Source of the DNA: Corylus avellana | Taxonomy: Eukaryota; Streptophyta; Magnoliopsida; Fagales; Betulaceae | DNA length: 64,000 bases | Assembly: GCF_901000735.1 (NCBI RefSeq) | Contig: NC_081543.1 | Span: 15,341,574 to 15,405,573, forward strand | Direction of reading: 5' to 3' | Shown here: positions 21,829 to 31,928 of the stretch, piece after piece | Layout of the letters: every line of letters begins with the position of its first letter | Numbering within the stretch: the first letter of the stretch is position 1 | Made by a program: the position numbers and the translations under genes | Notes under the pieces: model-generated | The model's input: the letters and a program-made list of their open reading frames with translations, nothing else | The model's database searches: none | What the model was told of the DNA's origin: nothing

Positions 21829-22134
21829 CAGCAAGAGTTTTCATTTTAACTACTCAAAATATAATTTTTTATTTTATTTTAGCTACTAGTTTTTCACTAT
21901 CACACTCAAACAAAATATCTATTTTAACTATCTATTTTAATTAAATATTATTTTTCATTATTTCCTTGTTTACCCATAAAAAGACAGAGAGAGAGAGAAG
22001 AAGAGTGAAAATATTAAAAAAATAGAAAGAAATTAGAAATATAATAAAATATTACTTACATAAACTTTCATATTTTACTGTAAACTGTAGCAATTATAGG
22101 AAAAACTTTTATTTTCCAAGGATTGCTGGAGCAA
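21829..22134. mobile_element. possible MITE
   Basis: Left end AGAGCATCTCCAGCAAGAG and right end GATTGCTGGAGCAAG are partial inverted repeats of the common plant MITE end GAGCATCTCCAGCA. The interior is AT-rich with a (GA)n run at about 21986. Target duplication not resolved. Confidence 0.35.
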
Positions 22135-22157
22135 GAAAATAAAGTATAATAACTAAA

Positions 22158-23290
22158 TTTAGCTAAAAAACTAGTTTACACTTTGTTTCTGCCCGATATG
22201 CTCTCATTCAATAATTAAATCATTTTTTACTTGAGCTTTTTGTTAGTTTATGTTTTGATTTTAATTTATATCCTGCGATACGAATACCTCCTGTCTCTCC
22301 CTTTTTCTTTTTCTTTTTCTCTTTTCATTTCTGTAGTGCATCAGCAGCTGGAGAGCTTCCCCTTTTTCGTTTTCTTTTTTTATTTCTTTTATTACGGTGG
22401 TGTTATCTTATTGCTATTCTTCCATGGTTTGAACTAACCAGATCAATAATAATAAGATTCAGGTTATATTATTATCGTATGGCATAGGAAAAAAAAAAAA
22501 AAAAATGAAGAAAGAGTATCAGTATCAGTGAGTCAGTGACCCACCAGACAATCCAGCAGACGTCCTTTATTGTCAGCAAACAAAGTTAAACACATTGATT
22601 CAGTGACGCGTAAGCAGATCTAGCTTTCTCATCATTTAAAGCCATAATTATGCTTATTATATATGGGAATACTTCTGCCTCTCTGCTCAAGTCTCCGGAG
22701 GTCCCTTTTTCTTCTTTTTTTAATTACTGAATGAGAGTTTGAGAGCAGTTTAGCTAAAAAACTAGTTTACACTTTCTGCTAGAGAAGCTCTCATTCAGTA
22801 ATTAAATCATTTTTTACTTGAGCTTTTTGTTATTTTATGTTTTGATTTTAATTTATATCCTGCGATACGAATACCTCCTGTCTCTCCCTTTTTCTTTTTC
22901 TCTTTTCATTTCTGCACTGCATCAGCAGCAGGAGAGCTTCCCCTTTTTCGTTTTCTTTTTTTTTTCTTTTATTACGGTGGTGTTATCTTATTGCTTTTCT
23001 TCCATGGTTTGAACTAACCAGATCAATAATAATAAGATTCAGCCATTCAGGTAATATTATTATCGTATGGCATATCAAAAAAAAAAAAAAAATGAAGAAA
23101 GAGTATCAGTACCAGTGACCCACCAGACAATCCAGCAAACGTCCTTTATTGTCGGCAAACAAAGTTAAACACCTTGATTCAGTGACGCGTAAGCAGATCT
23201 AGCTTTCTCATCATTTAAAGCAATAATTATGCTTATTATATATGGGAATACTTCTGCCTCTCCGCTCAACTCTCCGGAGGTCCCGTTTTC
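22158..23290. repeat. 592-bp tandem duplication upstream of the ankyrin gene
   Basis: Copy 1 (about 22158-22735) and copy 2 (about 22750-23290) both read TTTAGCTAAAAAACTAG, ...TCCTGCGATACGAATACCTC..., a shared CT-rich run, ...CCATGGTTTGAACTAACC..., then GTGACGCGTAAGCAGATC. GCTAAAAAACTAG occurs at 22161 and 22753. A third, diverged fragment (GAATACCTCCTGTCTCTCCC) lies at about 60525. The frames here are CT-run artefacts. Confidence 0.75.
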
Positions 23291-23960
23291 TTATTTTTTT
23301 AAATTTTTTCCTCAGCCCCGATGCTTATTATAGGAATCCATATTCCTGCGTCTCAGCTCAAGCTAGCGACCTCTCTCAAGAGGTTCCCCTTTTCTTTTCT
23401 TTTTCTATTTTATTTTTGTACGTCTGGATTATTCCTATATATCTAGGCATATCTGTATGATTAAACCGATGGATCAATTGCAAATTCTAATCGGTTTGGC
23501 AGATCGTTTTATATTTCTTGAACTATAGTGTCTTTTATGCATAAAAGATACATTACATGTCACCATATATGGTGCTCATGTGTCAAGAAGAGTAGTCTTA
23601 GATTAGAAAATAAAACTATATTGAGAAACCTTTCTATAAATAGCATCGCCTTCTAAAAATACTTTGTTTAGTGGATCCCAAGTCTCCTTAATTTTTCAAT
23701 CATCTCATTCAGACATTTTCATAGATTATATATACAAGAACAGATTAGCAATTTAGTTTTTGCTAACAAAGATACTAAAAAACACCAAATCAACAAAAGC
23801 AAATGCACGTGGACAGACAACTCATAAGATTCCAAGATATGTAAACAAATAAATCACAGTAGCACTGACCTGCAACTGCAAGACAAGCCCTTTATGCTTC
23901 AATGTTTGGCAACCAACGTAAAAATCGTTGCTTCAGTGAGGTGTGCAGATCTGATATCGA
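23291..23960. other. upstream region of the ankyrin gene, no separate gene seen
   Basis: AT-rich DNA. Contains the 18-bp perfect palindrome TCTTTTATGCATAAAAGA at about 23530. The stretch from about 23885 (CCCTTTATGCTTCAATGTTTG...GTGTGCAGATCTGATA) is homologous to 55990-56058 upstream of the second ankyrin locus. Confidence 0.5.
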
Positions 23961-23970
23961 TATCCAATCC

Positions 23971-23978
23971 TATAAATA
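23971..23978 (+). promoter_or_regulatory. TATA box of ankyrin gene 1
   Basis: CCAATCCTATAAATAGAAG lies about 120 bp upstream of the chosen ATG. The paralogue has CCAATCCTATAAAAGAAAG at 56399-56417 in the same relative context (followed by ATCTTCTCATTT), which supports a real core promoter. Confidence 0.6.
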
Positions 23979-24094
23979 GAAGACGCCCAATCTTCTCATT
24001 TAAAGCCATTTCCTTCTACAGTTCGACAAAAAAAAAAAAAAAAAGAAGCCATTTCCTTTTAACTTTCAGACTACTATCACGTACCTCTCCTAAA

Positions 24095-25966
24095 ATGGAT
24101 GGGAGTCTGAGGGACTCTGCCGAGCAAAGAAACATTGGTAAGTGTTTGAGAGATGCTGCTGAGCAAGGAAACATTGATGCCTTGTACGTATTGATAGAGA
24201 AGGATGCACATGTTTTGGATAGGGTCGATAAGATTCCATTCGTTGACACTCCTTTACACATAGCTGTATCTGCGGGGCACATCCCTTTCGTCAGGGAGAT
24301 CATGGGCTTAAAGCCCTCGTTTGCTAGGAAGCTTAACCAATATGGCTTAACCCCTCTTCACATTGCTTTGCAAAACCATGCTTTTAATTTTGAAAAAGAT
24401 TACATCTTGCAAAGAAAACAAGCCCTATTGGTTGACCGACTACTTGATTTTGATAAAGACTTTGTCCGTGTTCGAGGAAGGGAGGGCGTGACTCCTTTGC
24501 ATTACATAATTCAAAAAGGAGACCTCTCTTTTTTGAAGAAATTTTTAGAAGCTTGCCCCGAGTCTCTTGACGATGTGACAATTCGAGGAGAGAATGCCTT
24601 GCATATAGCCCTGAAATATGACATGATTGATGTTTTTTGGTACCTAGTACAATGGCTTGGGCGGGCTTGTTTTAAAGATGCCAAATTGTTGCAAGAGAAA
24701 CTGCTTGATGGGCGGGATGACGACGGCAACACTCTTTTGCACGTTGCAGTATCCAGAAATCAACCTGAGGTAAGTCCTTTCCACTCAAGTTTTCTATCAT
24801 GTTGGGTGACCCAAAATTTTACTGAGCTTTTAGTGTGATATTTTGCTTTTATTTTCGTGGGTTCTAAAGTTTTGTGTATAGCAATATTTGGGTTTTTATT
24901 TTTACTTAATTGGGGCGAATGTAACGCTCCACCCCCCAATGACACTCAATATTATACGTCTCTTTTTGGCTCTTTCAAACCAGATATTCTAGGAGATCAC
25001 ATATTCTATTATTACTCTTGCACTCGTTTAACTGCAGAGTTTTAATGAGATCATGCCCATCACGGAATTAAAACGCGTTAATATCAAAAATGGTGTGAGT
25101 ATATATACATCTCCATCTCCAAGCGATGTGAGACGCCACATCAAGTATTTGGATCAGTAATTATATATGCATCTCTACTAATTTTCTGCATCTTGCAGGT
25201 AGTGTCGTGGTTATTGGATCATGAACCACTAGTGTGGAGGTTACTGGATGTCGGATCAGTAGTTCATATAAAGAATTTAGAGGGTCATACGGTACTTGGC
25301 ATCTTGGAACTCCAAAGCCAACAAACACAGGTGGACAACCAACGGATTGGAAAGATTATACGACAACATTGTGTGAGGCGTTTAACAACTAGACTTGAAC
25401 ATTACTTAAGATCTTTTATAACAATATTTGTGAAGTTTTACGTAGGAATACGTCGCCGGCAAACAGTTATAACAGAGGAGAGGCGGAATGCGCTGTTGGT
25501 CGTTGCTGGACTGCTAACAACGGTCACCTACCCGGCAGCACTCAGCGCTGATCAACCCAATGAGTTCAACTGCACATCCCCGAGTCCGATCAACGCTACC
25601 GGTGCCGGTCACTTCAACTGCACAGCCCGGTTCAACCCTGACAGTGAATCTCGAGACAAATTTGTGGGAGCCTTTTACGGAATAAATACTGCAGTCTTTT
25701 ACCTGACAAACGTTACACTTTTCTTCCTCGTCCCTCCCGATTTTATTGGATGGCTGCTCACCGTACTCGTTGGACTCCTATTTTGTTGCTATTGCTTTTC
25801 ATCTCCGTTATTATCAAATGCTCGGATTATAGCCTGGTTTGGTATCTTTGGCGGATATTTCGTGTTTCTACCACTTCTTTTGTGGTTTAGGATGGCTATG
25901 TCATCATTCAAGTCGAGATCTTTCTTGAAACATTTTTCTTCCGGATCCAAGAAAGATCTTTCTTAA
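24095..25966 (+). CDS. ankyrin-repeat protein with PGG domain and C-terminal membrane helices (ACD6/ITN1-like)
   Basis: Two exons: 24095-24769 (donor GAG|GTAAGT) and 25199-25966 (acceptor TCTTGCAG|GTAGTG), phase 0, 480 residues. I chose ATG 24095 because the open frame upstream (from 23894) crosses the TATA region and a poly-A tract. Ankyrin repeats are visible near residues 50-76 (DTPLHIAVSAGH), 81-100 (YGLTPLHIALQN), 129-155 (EGVTPLHYIIQKGD), 163-188 (GENALHIALKYD) and 209-233 (DGNTLLHVAVSRN, across the intron). A PGG-type segment follows at about 318-342 (EERRNALLVVAGLLTTVTY), then hydrophobic helices at roughly 386-404, 406-424 and 432-456. Family members are membrane-anchored and act in defence or stress signalling; that role is inferred. 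The Pro-Gly-Gly signature itself is not conserved. Frame and splice sites look intact. A nonsense paralogue lies at 56548-58184. Confidence 0.85.
24770..25198 (+). other. intron of ankyrin gene 1
   Basis: GTAAGT...TTGCAG, 429 bp, AT-rich. It splits the ankyrin repeat LLHVAVSRNQPE|VVSWLLD exactly as in the paralogue (intron 57181-57410). Confidence 0.85.
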
Positions 25967-26039
25967 TTACTCACCCGCCATCCATCCTTTTCCTCTAATC
26001 ATATAATATATTGTTGCTTTCTTTCTACACTTCTAAAGT

Positions 26040-26280
26040 CGTGTGACCTACTCTAGTGAGATTTTTTTTTTTTTTTTTTTGTATGTGTGTGAAAGCTATG
26101 TACATGGGGAAGGGGAATTTGGTGTACGTGATATATTTCTTTATTTTTATTTTTTGTGAGCAAATTTGTGTGATTTACTTTTTTTTTTTAATTTTTTTAT
26201 TGTACTTGTGTTTTGTATTAGTAAGCTTTAATGAAGAGGCTCACCTTCTCTTTAGAATTTCTCTACTACACCAAAAAGAA
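26040..26280. other. 3' flank of ankyrin gene 1, homologous to that of gene 2
   Basis: Poly-T runs plus GTGAAAGCTATGTACATGGG...TTGTACTTGTGTTTTGTATTAGTAAGCTTTAATGAA, matching 58451-58576 after the paralogue, so the duplication included the 3' flank and probably the 3' UTR. I see no clear polyadenylation signal. Confidence 0.5.
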
Positions 26281-26287
26281 CTTCAAG

Positions 26288-26347
26288 AGGAGAGAAGATC
26301 TAGGTCCTTCAAGAGGAGAGAAGTTCTAGACCTAGATCTTCTCTCCT
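26288..26347 (+). repeat. perfect 19-bp inverted repeat (hairpin) 320 bp after ankyrin gene 1
   Basis: Left arm 26288-26306 (AGGAGAGAAGATCTAGGTC) pairs perfectly with 26329-26347 across a 22-base spacer. The left arm is also part of a 27-bp direct duplication (CTTCAAGAGGAGAGAAG at 26281 and 26308). Could be a local duplication artefact or an RNA hairpin. Confidence 0.6.
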
Positions 26348-26734
26348 TCCTATATATATTACAGGTCTTTCCTCCTCCCCTTTCATTTAAAATTCAATAA
26401 TGATTTTAAATGCCACATCACATTTGAGAGTTAAAGTCTTCCTTATATTATTACTCCGTTAAAATATTTTACTGTTCACACATTCCTAAGTACGGACTTA
26501 CGGGTAGACAAAAAGGTGTTATTTTAAAATTATATTCTGCTCTCCTAAATAAATTTCCTGATTTCGTCCCTAATGTACAAGAGGTATTACATAAAATGCG
26601 TAATGAACATAGATGTACAGAAGTAACAGAATAATATTTCATTACAACCAATATTTCCTTTGGGTACTCCTTCCCTTTTAGGAGGGTCTGCTCCTAAACC
26701 AAAAACCATCTCCATCTCCTTACCTCTCTCCTTC
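26348..26734. other. intergenic, no gene seen
   Basis: AT-rich sequence without recognisable frames, repeats or element ends. Confidence 0.4.
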
Positions 26735-27116
26735 CACCTAGTTTGCCATTTGGAAATTAAACTTAAATGAAAGACTCAAGCTTTTTCTCTGGAATGTAGC
26801 ATGGAATATTATTATTCCCACTAAGTGTAGGATCAGCTCTAATAGAGTTAAAATTCGTGGACTGCTTTTTAGTACCATTTCAAGGGATTATCCTCCCAAC
26901 ACAAGTTCAAAGATGAAAGGATTAGAGGTTCGAGGGGATACTTTCGATATGCCTAAATTAGTATATTTCTTAGGATAAAAAGACTCTTGATTATGGAGTC
27001 CTTAGAGCATAGTGGATAAAACATGTTATGTCTTTGATAGGACCTTTGCTTTTTATACCTACTCACCTACTTGATTGGATTATTTCACCGATTGCACGAA
27101 AAATGTATTTTGCATT
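26735..27116 (+). pseudogene. LINE reverse-transcriptase 3' relic (zinc-binding region)
   Basis: The plus strand reads, with stops, a short block RLKLFLWNVAWNIIIPTKCR and, 70-80 codons on, DWIISP. This resembles the zf-RVT region and following segment of plant L1-type LINE proteins ('KIKLFLW...NALPT...' and 'WI..IISP'). No catalytic RT motifs are present. It is cut off at 27117 by a CACTA-like terminus, so it is older than that insertion. Confidence 0.4.
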
Positions 27117-27722
27117 CACTACAAAAATCAATTTTTTGATGACATAAGTTTTTTGACGTGTGAGGTGGTTTGACACGTCAGAAAATTCTTCTGACGGAGC
27201 ATTTTTGACGTGTTTCAGGCATTAAAATTATGGGTGTCAGAAACGAAAAATTTCTGATGTGTTAGATTTAACACGTCAGAATTTTCTGACGTGTCAGATG
27301 TAACACGTCAGAGTTTTCTGACATGTCAAAATTGGCGCGTCAGAAAAATTTTCTGACATGTCACTTTCTGACACGTCAAAATTTTTTCTAACGTGTCAAA
27401 TTTCGACACGTCAGTAAATTTCCTTAATATTTTTTTTTTTTATATTTTTTCTTGATTTTTTTTTTCAATTAAACAATTTATTAATTTAAATTATGTTTCA
27501 ATTAAAATAATATATATATTTTTTTTTAATTCTGGAATACAACCGTACATTTCTCCCCCATGCTAGCTCTCTCCATGATCTCTCCTTTCCTCCATTTTCA
27601 CTCTCTCTCTCTTCTTTCCTCCATTTTCACTCTCTCTCTCTCTCTTCTTTCCTCCATTTTCAAAAACTCAAACCCAAAAAATCTTCAAAAAATCAAAAAC
27701 CCAAATCAAAAACTAAACCTTA
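27117..27722 (+). mobile_element. CACTA-like 5' terminus, interrupted by assembly gap
   Basis: Begins CACTACAAAAATCAATTTTT at 27117, then carries about ten palindromic TGACACGTCA / TTTCTGACGTGTCA words to about 27420, the arrangement of CACTA subterminal repeats. A T-rich stretch follows, then a CT-rich leader with a roughly 30-bp repeat (CTTTCCTCCATTTTCACTCT, three copies, 27585-27660). The body and other end are lost in the gap. Confidence 0.6.
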
Positions 27723-27822
27723 NNNNNNNNNNNNNNNNNNNNNNNNNNNNNNNNNNNNNNNNNNNNNNNNNNNNNNNNNNNNNNNNNNNNNNNNNNNNNN
27801 NNNNNNNNNNNNNNNNNNNNNN
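27723..27822. other. assembly gap (100 N)
   Basis: Fixed-length gap. It joins a CACTA end to the inside of a pararetrovirus ORF2, so neighbours may not be truly adjacent. Confidence 0.99.
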
Positions 27823-28858
27823 GTAAATGTGATTTGCTTGCCAAGTATTGGCTTTGAGTGGTGAATGAAGGAAATTTTCTCTGTATTGATGAAAGTATTT
27901 TTTGAATGTTGAATTTGTCCCACCAGCGGACATATCTGTTTCTTCTGCAAATTCCTTGATCAGTGACATAATCCCATTTGAAGAGTCATGGGATTTTATA
28001 TTTCTTTGCCATATGGAGCAAGGAAGGAAATTAACTTTCTGCTTCATTAACTCTGTAGGCTGTAGAGAACTGCTGTAATGCATCTGCAAGTTCTGGGCAT
28101 AAAATCTCGGGAATCATCCCATGACTTTGCCACCATCTGTTGAACCAAATAGGGAGCTGACTGCTGAAATTGTTATCAAAACAAAGATACTCAATGTAAT
28201 CATAGTAGTTGTATAGAACTTGGTGGCCCTGCAGGACTTTGAGATTAGCTGGGTGACCCTATTCTTTTGCTGAAATGATCTTTGTGATATACATTTTATC
28301 AAAGATTACTCTTTTCTGTTCTTGATCATATTTGTCTGGGATAAAGTCTTTGGTAATTGATGTTGTTTGGAGTAAAATGTCTTTGTAGAAATTGATGGAT
28401 TTAGATGGGTGAAATGGAATGAAATTCCAATTAGGAGGGAAATAATTCTTTACAAGATCCAAAGGATTCTTGAGATGACACTAGTCATGTTCTACAAAAA
28501 ACAGGTTTTCTATATAGGTTTTTTGGACAAACTTAGATCTATTGGTATGGGTAATTGGCTGGTTGGTATAGAATTTTTGCTGCTGTATGAGTTTTGAAGA
28601 GTTCTGTTGGGTAGGGATAACTGTTGCTATAGGACATTTTACCAACTGGTAAGGGTCCGGATGACTTGGGGATGCTAAAGTGGATGAAAAAGTAGGTCTT
28701 GGGGAACCAAGAACCTGAAACTTGTTTAACATGTTAATGGGTGAACATGTGTCATAAGGGTTTACATTTATTGGGCTCAAGACTATATGGTGACTGGGTT
28801 GTGACTTGATGGAAGGTGTTTTATTTTTGTTTTTACTGGATTGTGGCTTTTCAGCCAT
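27823..28858 (-). pseudogene. endogenous pararetrovirus ORF2-like protein, copy B (stops and deletion)
   Basis: Minus-strand frame from ATG 28858 (MAEKPQSSKN). Against copy C it carries nonsense changes at 28481-28483 (CAG to TAG) and 28259-28261 (TGG to TAG). A deletion of about 56 bp near 28190 then shifts the frame. The readable blocks are ENLFFVE, VKNYFPPNWNFIPFHPSKS and IFDKMYITKII. Its C-terminus falls in the gap. It starts inside the last codons of the preceding RNase H frame. Function unknown. Confidence 0.65.
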
Positions 28859-29375
28859 CTTTTCCCTGCAAAAATTCACGAGTGAGGAAATCAAATATAG
28901 AATTTTGATCTCCTTTGATGTATTCAATATCAAAATCAAAGATGCTTAAAATTGATTGACATCTGGCAAAAATCTGTTTACTTGCTATATTTTGAACATC
29001 TTTTTCTAAAACATGTTTTGCACTTTTGCAATCGACACGAATTAAAAATTTTTGGCTTAACAAATCACTTTGAAACTTTGAAATGCTTAATACTATAGAT
29101 AAAATCTCTTTTTTAATAGTACTATAATTACTTTGTGTTAAATTCCAAATTCCTGAATGGAAACAAACAATTTGTTCAGGAGAATCTGGAGAGATTTTCT
29201 GTTTGAGAATACCCCCATATCCAATGTTGGAGGCGTCTATTTCTACAATTTTGAAAGCTTTTACGTCAAGAATGCCAAGATAGGGCAAAGTCTTAACATA
29301 TTTTTTGACTTCTTGGACAATTGAAGTATGAAGATCTGTCGAAGGTGGAGGGTTGTTTTTAAGACGATCATACAA
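28851..29375 (-). pseudogene. endogenous pararetrovirus RNase H domain, copy B
   Basis: Open minus-strand frame of 174 codons. It shows the retroviral RNase H pattern: FKIVEIDASNIGYGGIL (first Asp), TIKKEILSIV (Glu), IRVDCKSAKHVL (second Asp) and a C-terminal SIFDFLTREFL. It is the C-terminal domain of ORF1 and removes RNA from the RNA/DNA hybrid during reverse transcription. All four acidic positions are still present in this copy. The stop (28851-28853) overlaps the ORF2 ATG. Confidence 0.75.
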
Positions 29376-30553
29376 TGGTTTACAATGTTTTCTAAGATTT
29401 TGATAAAATTCAGCAATATAATTTAAAGATCCTAGGAACCTTTGAAGCTGGTTTTTATCAAGGATGATATCAGGAAATTTGTCTGCAAATTGAATGGCTC
29501 GATCAATGGGTTAACCATTCCTTTATTGATGTTGAATCCTAGAAATCTGATTTTTGTTTGAAACAAGTTAATTTTTGTAACTGAAACAACTAAACCACTA
29601 ACTTTGATGATACTAAGAAATGAGTGAAGCTGTTTCCAGTGTTCATCAATTGACTTTGAAAATATGAGGACATCATCTATATAAACAATTGAGAAATGTG
29701 CTATAGGGTCAAAGATTTCATTCATGATGTTTTGAAATTCACTTGGGGCATTTTTTAACCCAAAGGGCATGACATTCCATTCATAGTGGCCAAATGGTGT
29801 AACAAATGCTGTTTTGTATCTATCTTGTTCATGGATTTGGATCTACCAGAATCCACTCTTCATATCAAATTTTGAAAAAACATTGGCTTGACCTATTCTG
29901 TTTATCAGGTCCTTTTTGTTTGGAATTGGATATCTTATCCACTGTAAGACTTTATTAAGAGGTTTGTAATTTATTACTAATCTTGGAGCTCCTCTTTCTA
30001 ATTCTGCATTTTTCTGTACGTAAAAGGCTGAACAGGACCAAGAGGATTTGCTTTTTCTAATTATTCCCTTGTTAAGCAATTCTTTAATTTCAATTTTACA
30101 AAGTTCCATTAATTCCTGATTCATTTGGATGGGTCTTGCTTTAGTAGGAATATTTCTTTCACTGAAGTCTTTTACATAAGGGAGTTTTACAATATGCTTT
30201 TTCCTATGCCAAAAGTCATTGGAGAGATCAGAACAAACTTCATTTTGTATTTTTTCTTTGAATCTTTCACTTTTCTGTAAAAGGATGTCACTTGATAGTT
30301 GTTCTTCTATTCTTTTATGTTTAATTTCTTCTTTTAGGGAGTTCAAATGCTTTCTTTTATTCTGTAAAATATTAATTGTTTTAGAAATTGAAACTTCTTT
30401 TAATATATTGAGATCTTTAGTATGTGGTCTTTTGAAGAATTTAAATTTTACTTTTTCTCCTAAGACTTCTGTGGTAATTCCTTTGTGATCTGTAGTAAAG
30501 GGATACAAAAGACATAAAAATGAATTTTCTAATATGACCTTTGAATCAGGCAT
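29376..30553 (-). pseudogene. endogenous pararetrovirus reverse transcriptase, copy B, frameshifted
   Basis: Frames 30553-29843 and 29770-29432 together cover the RT domain. Motifs are VINYKPLNKVLQWIRYPIP and FSKFDMKSGFW in the first, and MPFGLKNAPSEFQ with the catalytic YIDD box (minus strand 29682-29671) and FLGFNI in the second. A stop near 29841 and a frameshift near 29510 break it. The region upstream (30300-30500) is Lys/Glu-rich. The YIDD context (VYIDDVLIFS) is typical of Caulimoviridae and Ty3-like RTs; the neighbouring domains favour the former. Confidence 0.75.
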
Positions 30554-30980
30554 GTTTTTTTATTAAGACAAATGAAGTTTTGAAACAAACATGATCTTGA
30601 CAGGCATGTGCTTTAGGTAACTTGTAATCTATCTGCATTTCACTGTCATTGGCTGATGATAAATGTTCTGTAGTTTTTGAATAATATATAGTAGGTATCA
30701 TTCTTTCTTGAATACAATTTAAATCTGCATCTGAATCTATCAGAGCTATTACTTCAAATTCGAATTCACCATTAATAATTATTGTTACTCTAGAGTGCCA
30801 TTTTTGGAAAAGGATTCTATCAATTATGTTTAAGTATTTTTCATCTGTAGTGTCTTTGAAGATTAAACTTTTGGTTGAAGATTTTGTAGATTTTTCGTCT
30901 TCTGATTCTTGTTCACTCTCAGATTGACTCTGTTCAGAAATTTTTTTATTAATCTTTAAAATCATTACTTCTTGTTCCAA
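30546..30980 (-). pseudogene. endogenous pararetrovirus aspartic protease, copy B
   Basis: Minus-strand frame 30980-30546. After an acidic Ser/Glu-rich lead comes a retropepsin-like fold region with EFEVIALIDSDADLN. The expected active-site triplet D-S/T-G appears as D-S-D, so the Gly is replaced by Asp at the catalytic turn. This would probably inactivate cleavage. Position between the capsid tail and RT fits the florendovirus order. Confidence 0.65.
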
Positions 30981-30984
30981 TTCT

Positions 30985-31540
30985 TTGTTTTTGGTTTTTA
31001 AATCTTTTATTTCTATTTTGATTTGGTTGACTTCATGCTGTAAGTCTTGGAGTGTTACTTCCCTTTATTTTGATTTAAATCTGTTGAGGATTTTATCAAT
31101 ACTAATTTGTGGTTCTGTAATTTTTGTTGGTCCAATTTTGGCTTCATTTTTTATTAAATTACTCTTGAATTTTTTAAGGTATTTGGCTTTAGTTTCTGGG
31201 TCTTCTATTCCTTCTATTAAATCAATTAGCATTTCTTCATGTTTAGTTAGTACATTTATCTTAAGTTTTGTTTTACAACATGAATCTTTGCAACCTAGTT
31301 CTATGTCTGAATTACTAGAATTTTGATTGGATTCATAATCTATTGAGGTATTAAGAATTTCATCTTCATTGTCACTAGAATCTCAGTTTCTGAGTTCTAA
31401 GATTTTATACAAATGTTTTTTTTCTTTGTTGGAAATTTTTAGTTGATTGATTTTATCTTTTACTTTGCACTCATTTTTGTAATGACCTGTTTTTCCACAT
31501 TTGAAGCATCTTACTTTCTTTCTGTCATATTTTGTGTTTT
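30985..31540 (-). pseudogene. endogenous pararetrovirus capsid C-terminus with zinc knuckle, copy B
   Basis: The minus strand at about 31507-31466 encodes an intact CCHC zinc knuckle (CFKCGKTGHYKNEC). It is followed by a basic stretch and an acidic Ser/Asp-rich tail with a cysteine pair (GCKDSCCKTK). An in-frame stop lies near 31383 and another near 31060. The knuckle binds nucleic acid in related capsid proteins. Confidence 0.65.
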
Positions 31541-31674
31541 TTGGTTTTTTGTAATATTTTCTTGTTGTTTTATTTTTCTTGTAAAATAAAACACCCTATA
31601 CACGTATCATAAATCTTTACTGAATGTGACATTGGATATATAAATTTTTGAACATCATAAGTTTTCGATCTAGT

Positions 31675-31828
31675 AAACTTGGTTCAAAGTTTTTGTTGTT
31701 TCTATAACCTTTTTGTAGGGCTTTCTAGTTTTTGCGTATTTATCCTTATGTTTTCTTCTATAGGGTGGTATAGGAGGTAAGCCATATTGTTCATAAAAAT
31801 TTCCCATTTCATATTTTGCTTTTTTTTT
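31675..31828 (-). pseudogene. endogenous pararetrovirus capsid basic segment, copy B
   Basis: The minus strand reads a short frame with GLPPIPPYRRKHKDKYAKTR, the Pro/Arg/Lys-rich segment usually just before the knuckle. Between it and the knuckle, 31575-31670 does not match copy C and contains stops, so an insertion or rearrangement separates them. The left part is lost in the gap. Confidence 0.45.
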
Positions 31829-31928
31829 NNNNNNNNNNNNNNNNNNNNNNNNNNNNNNNNNNNNNNNNNNNNNNNNNNNNNNNNNNNNNNNNNNNNNNNN
31901 NNNNNNNNNNNNNNNNNNNNNNNNNNNN
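31829..31928. other. assembly gap (100 N)
   Basis: Separates pararetrovirus copy B from a copia relic on the other strand. Confidence 0.99.

Noticed and set aside
22231..23460. Hydrophobic small ORFs (Phe/Ser/Leu-rich)
   Set aside because: They are encoded by CT-rich runs in a duplicated non-coding block.
23894..24094. N-terminal extension of ankyrin gene 1
   Set aside because: It overlaps the TATA box and a poly-A tract and is absent from the paralogue.
27585..27722. Gene start in the CT-rich leader
   Set aside because: The frame runs into the N gap; only a pyrimidine-rich leader is visible.
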